From NCBI GenBank assembly GCA_028689195.1, contig JAQTWR010000136.1, positions 1-7,214 on the forward strand: DNA of 7,214 bases, written 5' to 3'. Within the stretch, counting starts at the first letter, position 1. Every line of letters begins with the position of its first letter. The notes under the pieces are model-generated. The model was not told the DNA's origin. It saw only the letters and a program-made list of their open reading frames with translations, and made no database searches. This DNA comes from Anaerolineales bacterium. Its GTDB lineage: Bacteria > Chloroflexota > Anaerolineae > Anaerolineales > Villigracilaceae. The position numbers were made by a program, and so were the translations under genes. Positions 1 to 4,380 of this stretch are shown piece after piece.

Positions 1-574
1 TATCGCGCCCCGCGTTTGCCATAGCGACCACGCCCGCCTTATTGAAGGTCAGGTCGCTGTCTTCGTTCACGAATTCATAGCCGGGTCCGCCCATGCCGGA
101 ACCCGTCGGGTCGCCGCCCTGCGCCAGGAAACCTTCCAATACGCGATGAAAAGTCACGCCGTTGAAATATCCCTTGCACGATAAAAACACAAAACTATTA
201 ACGGTGATGGGAGATTTATCGGGATACAACTGAACGACAAACTCTCCGCCCTTCGCCATTTTGAACGCGGCAAAATATTGTTTCGTTGCGTCCACTTTCA
301 TCGGCGGTTGTTGATATTGTCTGGCAGTCGGAATCGAATCAAACTCGCGGCAGACTGGCGCGCTGGAGGTTGCGGCGGGCTGGGCTTCGGCTTCGGTTGC
401 AACAACCTGCGGCGCGCTTTCAGTTGCGGCGACTTCCGCTTTCGGCTGCGACTTTGGAAAATACATCCACGCCAGCGCCGCCGCCACAACAAGCATCACA
501 ACGACCGCGACATACTGAACGGTCTTATCCGATTTTTGAGGCTGCGCTTTTTTTACAGATTTTTTCGACGACAT
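1..574 (-). CDS. Membrane-anchored cyclophilin-type peptidylprolyl isomerase (3' end cut by window edge)
   Basis: Cyclophilin, a cis-trans prolyl isomerase that helps proteins fold; the anchor suggests it acts outside the cytoplasmic membrane. The minus frame is open from the ATG at 574-572 to the left edge, giving 191 visible residues without a stop. Residues 1-18 are Lys-rich and 19-39 form one membrane segment. Residues 41-73 are an Ala/Pro/Glu/Thr-rich spacer, and the cyclophilin fold starts near 95. Family motifs are plain: FHR at 142-144 (Arg144 matches catalytic Arg55 of human CypA), GFLAQGGD at 148-155 (Gln152 matches Gln63), TGSGMGGPGY at 157-166 and AMANAG at 184-189. Leu150 replaces the usual Met61. 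Cys75 and Cys133 could form a disulfide, but this is a guess. Start choice rests on AAGGAGA 7 nt upstream and the extended -10 behind it. The last strands lie outside the window. The segment could be an uncleaved anchor or a signal peptide; no lipobox is visible. Confidence 0.95.
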   Translation of the reverse strand, partial: MSSKKSVKKAQPQKSDKTVQYVAVVVMLVVAAALAWMYFPKSQPKAEVAATESAPQVVATEAEAQPAATSSAPVCREFDSIPTARQYQQPPMKVDATKQYFAAFKMAKGGEFVVQLYPDKSPITVNSFVFLSCKGYFNGVTFHRVLEGFLAQGGDPTGSGMGGPGYEFVNEDSDLTFNKAGVVAMANAGRD

Positions 575-581
575 ACAAATT

Positions 582-588
582 TCTCCTT
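582..588 (-). promoter_or_regulatory. Shine-Dalgarno of the peptidylprolyl isomerase gene
   Basis: The minus strand reads AAGGAGA, nearly the full anti-SD complement, with 7 nt before the ATG at 574. It fixes the isomerase start codon and implies a leader of only about 23 nt from the predicted transcription start. Confidence 0.75.
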
Positions 589-603
589 GATTGATTTTCC
601 GCA

Positions 604-612
604 ATTATAACA
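604..612 (-). promoter_or_regulatory. Extended -10 promoter element for the peptidylprolyl isomerase gene
   Basis: Read on the minus strand, positions 612-604 are TGTTATAAT, an exact extended -10 (TGn followed by the consensus hexamer). No good -35 hexamer is seen 16-18 nt further upstream (the region is AAACCC-like), which the extended motif can offset. The predicted start near 597 leaves a short leader carrying the AAGGAGA site. The element sits beside, and its upstream region overlaps, the promoter proposed for the opposite operon. Confidence 0.6.
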
Positions 613-615
613 ACC

Positions 616-644
616 TTGCGCGCTGTGGGTTTTTCTTGTATGCT
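616..644 (+). promoter_or_regulatory. Candidate sigma-70-like promoter for the YwiC-like / DUF2007 / acyl-CoA dehydrogenase operon
   Basis: A TTGCGC hexamer (616-621) and TATGCT (639-644) are separated by 17 bp, the ideal spacing, with 4 of 6 matches to each consensus. Transcription would begin about 6-8 nt after 644, at 650-652, almost at the ATG at 654. No Shine-Dalgarno precedes that ATG, so the mRNA would be leaderless or nearly so. The motif match is modest and chance occurrence is possible. Confidence 0.35.
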
Positions 645-653
645 TGCCGCGCC

Positions 654-1469
654 ATGAAAGAAAACTTCAAAAAGCAGATTGCGCTCCCGCAGGATCACGG
701 CTCGTGGGTCTTTATCTTAAGCCCGTTGATAGTTGGACTCTTCGCGGGCGGGAATTTCAACTACGCCACGTTCAATCTCTTCGTCGCGGCGATGTCGGCG
801 TTTATGATTCGCCAACCGCTGACGATTGCCGTCAAAGCGATGTACGGCAGACGCCCCAAAACGGATCTACCCCCGACGCGGTTTTGGACGCTGATTTATG
901 GAAGCGTCGCCGCGTTATCGCTGACCGCCCTCGTCCTCGAAGGATTCGCGTACGTGATGGTTCTCGCCCTTCCCGCCCTTCCCGTTTTCGCGTGGCATCT
1001 CTGGCTGGTAAGCAGACGCGCCGAGCGAAAACAAGCGGGCGTCGAAATCATCGCGACGGGCATATTATCGCTCAGCGCGCCCGCCGCGTATTGGGTCGCG
1101 TTAGGCGCATATGCTCCAAACGGATGGCAGCTATGGGCATGGACGTGGATTCAAGCGGCGGCGAGTATCGTCTACGCTTATCTACGACTGGAACAGCGCG
1201 AATTAAAAATTCAGCCCGAAAATAAAGAATTATGGAAGATGGGCAAACGCGCGTTTTTGTACGCTTCTTTCAACTTATGCGCGTCGCTGATCTTAGGCTG
1301 GGCAAGCCTCGTTCCGCCTCTCGTCTTCGTCCCGTTTCTATTACAATGGATCGAAACGCTGTGGGGCATAACGCATCCTTCAATTGGATGGAGACCCGCG
1401 CGAATCGGAATTCGGCAATTGATCGTCAGCATTTTATGGACGGCGTTGTTCGTTCTATGCTGGCGTTAG
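654..1469 (+). CDS. YwiC-like polytopic membrane protein
   Basis: A 271-residue integral membrane protein of the YwiC-like family, whose biochemical role is not established. In Bacillus subtilis the namesake lies among the nar/fnr anaerobic respiration genes; nothing like that is nearby here. The N-terminal motif LPQDHGSW (residues 11-18) matches the family's characteristic P-x-x-H-G-x-W signature. Further polar motifs that look conserved are RQPL (53-56) and the C-terminal loop HPSIGWRPARIGIRQ (241-255). I count about nine hydrophobic segments, near 18-33, 38-52, 77-97, 100-119, 131-150, 158-176, 199-216, 218-236 and 251-270. An upstream in-frame ATG at 591 is rejected: it would add 21 unrelated residues read through the divergent promoter. 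The ATG at 654 puts the HGSW motif at the expected N-terminal position. It heads a three-gene operon; the next ORF begins 10 bp after its stop. Confidence 0.85.
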   Translation: MKENFKKQIALPQDHGSWVFILSPLIVGLFAGGNFNYATFNLFVAAMSAFMIRQPLTIAVKAMYGRRPKTDLPPTRFWTLIYGSVAALSLTALVLEGFAYVMVLALPALPVFAWHLWLVSRRAERKQAGVEIIATGILSLSAPAAYWVALGAYAPNGWQLWAWTWIQAAASIVYAYLRLEQRELKIQPENKELWKMGKRAFLYASFNLCASLILGWASLVPPLVFVPFLLQWIETLWGITHPSIGWRPARIGIRQLIVSILWTALFVLCWR

Positions 1470-1473
1470 GAGA
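1468..1473 (+). promoter_or_regulatory. Shine-Dalgarno overlapping the YwiC-like stop codon
   Basis: AGGAGA shares two bases with the TAG stop at 1467-1469 and lies 6 nt before the ATG at 1480. A ribosome terminating on the first cistron sits on this site, so translational coupling is plausible. It supports the start of the small second gene. Confidence 0.6.
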
Positions 1474-1479
1474 ACAAAA

Positions 1480-1701
1480 ATGGACGAACTCAAATGGGAG
1501 TTACTCACCGAGGTTCTGGGTCAAATGGAAGCGGAGTTGTTGAAACTCTACCTTCAAGCCAACGAAATCGAAGCGGAATTATTTCAAGAAGCGACCACGC
1601 TCAATATCGCCACAGTCACTTTTGGGAGGGTGCAGGTTTTTGTCGAAAAGAAAAACGCGGAAAAAGCGCGTCTGCTTCTTGAAGAATATGAAACCCAATA
1701 A
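1480..1701 (+). CDS. Small DUF2007-like putative signal-transducing protein
   Basis: A 73-residue soluble protein resembling the DUF2007 family, annotated as putative prokaryotic signal-transducing proteins without a proven function. The layout fits: a first strand (WELLTEVL, 6-13), a helix with the family-like pattern EAELLKLYLQANEIEAEL (17-34), a variable loop at 35-48, then a strand (RVQVFVEKKN, 50-59) and a final helix AEKARLLLEEYE (60-71). The E-A-E-L-L-K-x-x-L start of the helix and the V-F-V-x-x-x-x-A-x-x-A-x-x-L-L-E-E ending are the most telling parts. It is acidic, has no membrane segment and no Cys or His metal site. An AGGAGA site overlaps the upstream stop and the next gene starts 10 bp later, so it is the middle gene of a tight operon. 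Family assignment is from pattern alone, because the protein is short. Confidence 0.72.
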   Translation: MDELKWELLTEVLGQMEAELLKLYLQANEIEAELFQEATTLNIATVTFGRVQVFVEKKNAEKARLLLEEYETQ

Positions 1702-1705
1702 GGAG
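1700..1705 (+). promoter_or_regulatory. Shine-Dalgarno overlapping the DUF2007-like stop codon
   Basis: AAGGAG overlaps the TAA stop at 1699-1701 and lies 6 nt before the dehydrogenase ATG at 1712. It is the same arrangement as the previous junction, supporting co-transcription and coupled translation of the three genes. Confidence 0.65.
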
Positions 1706-1711
1706 TAAAAC

Positions 1712-2863
1712 ATGAACTTCGACCTGAACGACGAACAGAAAGCATGGAAAAGAGCCGTCCACGATTTTGTGGCAAAAGAAGTCAAGCCCAAAGCGCGCGA
1801 AGTGGACGAAACCGATGCGTTCAACTGGGAGGCTGTACGCAAAGGCGGTCCGCTTGGCTTGTTGGGAATGAGTATTCCCGAAGCGTATAACGGCGCAAAT
1901 GTAGACGCGATTTCAAACGCGATTGCGATGGAAGAACTCGGCTGGGGATGCGGTTCCACCGCGCTGGCGTTCGCCGCGCACAACGGGCTGGGCACCACGC
2001 CGCTCGTCTGGTACGGCTCGGAAGAATTGAAAACAAAATGGCTTGCGCTCGTCGCCGAAGGCAAGCATAAACTCGGCGCGTTAGCGTTGACCGAACCCGG
2101 CGCAGGCTCTGACCTTCAAGGCGGCGTAACCACCAAAGCCGAAAAGCAAGGCAACGAGTGGGTCATCAACGGCGCGAAGATGTGGTGTACCAACGCAAGC
2201 ATCGCGGAGTACATCATCACGCTTGTGCGCACCGACCCGAAAGGCGGCTCGAAATCGCTGAGTATGATTCTCGTGCCGACCGATGCAAAAGGATTGCACA
2301 TCGCCCCCGCCGAAAAGAAGATGGGCTTGCACGGCTCTCCCACGCATGGCGTGACGTATGACAACGTGCGCGTTCCGCTCGAAAATCTGGTCGGCGTCGA
2401 AGGGCGCGGATTACATCAAACCCTCGCCACGCTCGACGGCGGACGCATCAGCATCGGCGCGCTTTCAATCGGATTGGCGCAAGCCGCGCTTGAAGCCGCA
2501 GTGGATTATGCTCACCAGCGCAAAGCGTTCGGTCATTCCATCGCGGAGTTTCAGGCGATCCAATTCAAACTAGCGGATATGGCGACCGAGATCGAATTGG
2601 CGCGCACCATGCTCCACAAAGCCGCGTGGCTCAAAGACGAAGGGAAGCCCTACAATAAAGAAGCCGCGATGGCAAAATTGTACGCCACCGAAATGGCGGA
2701 GCATGTCTGCCGCGAGGCAATTCAAATCCACGGCGGATACGGCTATAGCCGCGAATACAACGTGGAGCGAATGTACCGCGACGCGCGCCTAATGACCATC
2801 GGCGAAGGCACCAGCGAAATTCAAAGGCTGGTCATCGCAAGGCATGTGCTGGCAGACGAGTAG
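1712..2863 (+). CDS. Acyl-CoA dehydrogenase (FAD-dependent, short/medium-chain type)
   Basis: Cytoplasmic flavoenzyme that oxidises an acyl-CoA to the trans-2-enoyl-CoA, passing electrons to an electron-transfer flavoprotein. It acts in beta-oxidation or branched-chain amino acid breakdown. At 383 residues it has the usual length and all three domains: N-terminal helical (about 1-120), central beta-barrel (about 121-230) and C-terminal helical bundle (about 231-383). Signature 1 is ALTEPGAGSDLQG at 125-137. The helical motif QRKAFGHSIAEFQAIQ at 269-284 is typical, and signature 2 starts at QIHGGYGYSRE (338-348). The catalytic base is Glu365 in IGEGTSEIQR (363-372), the position used by medium- and short-chain enzymes rather than the alternative site of isovaleryl-CoA dehydrogenase. 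Chain length and branching of the substrate cannot be told from sequence. It is last in the operon. No EtfAB or thiolase gene is nearby, so the electron acceptor and pathway partners are elsewhere. Confidence 0.97.
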   Translation: MNFDLNDEQKAWKRAVHDFVAKEVKPKAREVDETDAFNWEAVRKGGPLGLLGMSIPEAYNGANVDAISNAIAMEELGWGCGSTALAFAAHNGLGTTPLVWYGSEELKTKWLALVAEGKHKLGALALTEPGAGSDLQGGVTTKAEKQGNEWVINGAKMWCTNASIAEYIITLVRTDPKGGSKSLSMILVPTDAKGLHIAPAEKKMGLHGSPTHGVTYDNVRVPLENLVGVEGRGLHQTLATLDGGRISIGALSIGLAQAALEAAVDYAHQRKAFGHSIAEFQAIQFKLADMATEIELARTMLHKAAWLKDEGKPYNKEAAMAKLYATEMAEHVCREAIQIHGGYGYSREYNVERMYRDARLMTIGEGTSEIQRLVIARHVLADE

Positions 2864-2884
2864 GAAACACTGGGCAAATATGCC

Positions 2885-2953
2885 GCGACATTTATGTCGC
2901 TTGCAGTGCGGGTAACAAGCAAAGCGACAGTCATCCGCACAAATGACTGTCGC
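2885..2953. repeat. Structured palindromic repeat-like element with three hairpins and complementary loops
   Basis: Hairpin 1 pairs GCGACAT (2885-2891) with ATGTCGC (2894-2900). Hairpin 2 pairs GCTTG (2899-2903) with CAAGC (2916-2920), and its loop contains GTGCGG (2906-2911). Hairpin 3 pairs GCGACAGTCAT (2924-2934) with ATGACTGTCGC (2943-2953), a perfect 11-bp stem whose 8-nt loop contains CCGCAC (2935-2940). The loops of hairpins 2 and 3 are perfectly complementary over 6 nt, so a kissing or pseudoknot fold is possible. Hairpins 1 and 3 share the terminal GCGACA/TGTCGC, as expected of one repeat family. Hairpins 1 and 2 share two bases (2899-2900), so one end pair frays. No T-run follows, so it is not an ordinary terminator. 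Copy number in the genome is unknown; calling it a dispersed REP-like element is inference. Confidence 0.6.
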
Positions 2954-2975
2954 CTTACTTGATAAGAAAAAACAG

Positions 2976-4373
2976 ATGCAATTAAAAAAAATATCTTTGC
3001 TCGTGTTAATATCCTTACCCACAAGCGCCCTTGTGGGATTATTCATATATCTTGGCGGTTTCACGCAATTGATGGCGGATGATTTTTGCTCGGTGTACCG
3101 CGCCGAAGAAAGCGGAATGATTCGCTCGATGTGGTATTGGTACATCACCTGGCACGGCGGATATTCCGTCAGTTTCGCCGACGCGATTCTCGGGCTTTTT
3201 GGAAGGAACGGCATCGCCTTTGTCGTTCCGCTTGCCATATTAATATGGCTCGCTGCGTTGGCGTGGACAATCCATGTTTTTCTAAACGACGCAAATACCC
3301 GCTCGAACTTCTGGCAGGCGCTCCCCTTCGCCCTCGTTATTCTTTACGCCGCGTTCATCGTAAGCCCAAGCATAAAGACTTCGTTGTTATGGTGGGCGGG
3401 GTTGCGCGGCTATATTCCGCCCTTGATTATCTTCCCCTTTTACGTTGGCTTATATTTACATATTTCAAAAAATACGCCGAATGGAAAATCCCTCGTATTC
3501 TGGAGTCTGATTAGTTTCTTCATCATGTTCTTCAATAGCGGATTTAGCGAAACATTCACTCCGCTTCAAATTGTCATGCTCGCCGCGTGGCTTGTATGGC
3601 TGTTTATAAAAAAAGAAATTTCAAAGCGAAAAGACCTGTTTAGTTTTCTCTCCACAGGGCTTATCGGCGCAGCGCTCGGATTAGCCGCGATGATTTTCGC
3701 GCCGGGCAATGCAAATCGTCAATTGACCGCCCCGCCTCCCCCGCCTCCTTTTGAGATAGCGGGCATCGCGCTGAAATCATACGCAGACTTTATCGCGGGA
3801 ATTTTATCCACCCCAGAAAAAATTACAGTCTTAATCAGCGTCGCGCTGGCAGGATTATTATTTGGGAGTCTCATCGCGCAAAAACGCAATATCAAAATCG
3901 CCAACGCGCTTCTGATATTTATCATCGGTTTGTTTTTTGTGTTTTGCTGCTTTCCGCCCGCCGCTTACGGGCAATCCAGTTCGCCATCGGAGCATACGTT
4001 AATTATTCCCGTATACGTTTTGGTTTTCGCCGTTCTCATTGCAAGTTTCACGGCGGGCCAGGCGCTCGCCGAAAAAATAAATAAACCCGTCCTCTACTTT
4101 GGCGTACTCGCCATTATGCTTTTATCGTTTGGATTTTCGGCAGGCGCAGCCATTCCCAAGTATTATCGGGAAATTCCAAAAGCAATTCAATACGCGGAAA
4201 ATTGGCGCGCAAGGGACGAACAAATTAAAGCGGCGAAAGCGGCGGGCGAAAGTGGAATCTATTTAAACCCCATTGAAAACTGGGTGGGAATTTTAGAGCC
4301 GACCGATAACCCCAATTTTTTCGTCAACCGCTGCATGACCAAATACTATCGCATTCACATCATTTCAAATTGA
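2976..4373 (+). CDS. DUF6056-type polytopic membrane protein (GT-C-like topology)
   Basis: A 465-residue integral membrane protein resembling the DUF6056 family, whose function is unproven. The layout recalls GT-C glycosyltransferases: one N-terminal membrane segment, then an external loop opening with an Asp pair, ADDFCSVYR (residues 34-42), and the aromatic stretch WYWYITWHGGYSVSF (53-67). I count about eleven hydrophobic segments, plus a polar tail from about residue 392. Other family-like motifs are SGFSETFTPLQ (188-198) and APGNANR (242-248); six consecutive prolines follow at 253-258. The start at 2976 gives MQLKK directly before the first membrane helix. The in-frame ATG at 2943 would add 11 residues (MTVALLDKKKQ) but lies inside the right arm of the preceding hairpin and has no Shine-Dalgarno. 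Neither start has a strong one (AAGAAAA near 2964 is weak), so 2943 stays possible. A sugar-transfer role in envelope synthesis is inference only. It ends 7 bp before the mfd stop. Confidence 0.75.
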   Translation: MQLKKISLLVLISLPTSALVGLFIYLGGFTQLMADDFCSVYRAEESGMIRSMWYWYITWHGGYSVSFADAILGLFGRNGIAFVVPLAILIWLAALAWTIHVFLNDANTRSNFWQALPFALVILYAAFIVSPSIKTSLLWWAGLRGYIPPLIIFPFYVGLYLHISKNTPNGKSLVFWSLISFFIMFFNSGFSETFTPLQIVMLAAWLVWLFIKKEISKRKDLFSFLSTGLIGAALGLAAMIFAPGNANRQLTAPPPPPPFEIAGIALKSYADFIAGILSTPEKITVLISVALAGLLFGSLIAQKRNIKIANALLIFIIGLFFVFCCFPPAAYGQSSSPSEHTLIIPVYVLVFAVLIASFTAGQALAEKINKPVLYFGVLAIMLLSFGFSAGAAIPKYYREIPKAIQYAENWRARDEQIKAAKAAGESGIYLNPIENWVGILEPTDNPNFFVNRCMTKYYRIHIISN

Positions 4374-4380
4374 CCCTGCG

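Noticed and set aside
278..610. Overlapping plus-strand ORFs of 102-110 codons
   Set aside because: They are antisense to the isomerase gene, rich in Arg and Phe or otherwise of unnatural composition, and cross the divergent promoter. The minus-strand frame has clear cyclophilin motifs.
591..653. Upstream in-frame ATG extending the YwiC-like protein by 21 residues
   Set aside because: The extension is read through the divergent promoter elements and matches nothing in the family; the HGSW motif sits correctly near the N-terminus from 654.
1579..2064. Minus-strand ORF of 161 codons
   Set aside because: It lies antisense across the DUF2007-like gene and the start of the acyl-CoA dehydrogenase, both of which have ribosome-binding sites and family motifs.
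2924..2960. Hairpin 3 as an intrinsic terminator for the upstream operon
   Set aside because: The 11-bp stem is strong, but the following sequence (CTTACTTGATAAG) is not a T-run on the plus strand, and the left side offers no A-run for minus-strand use.
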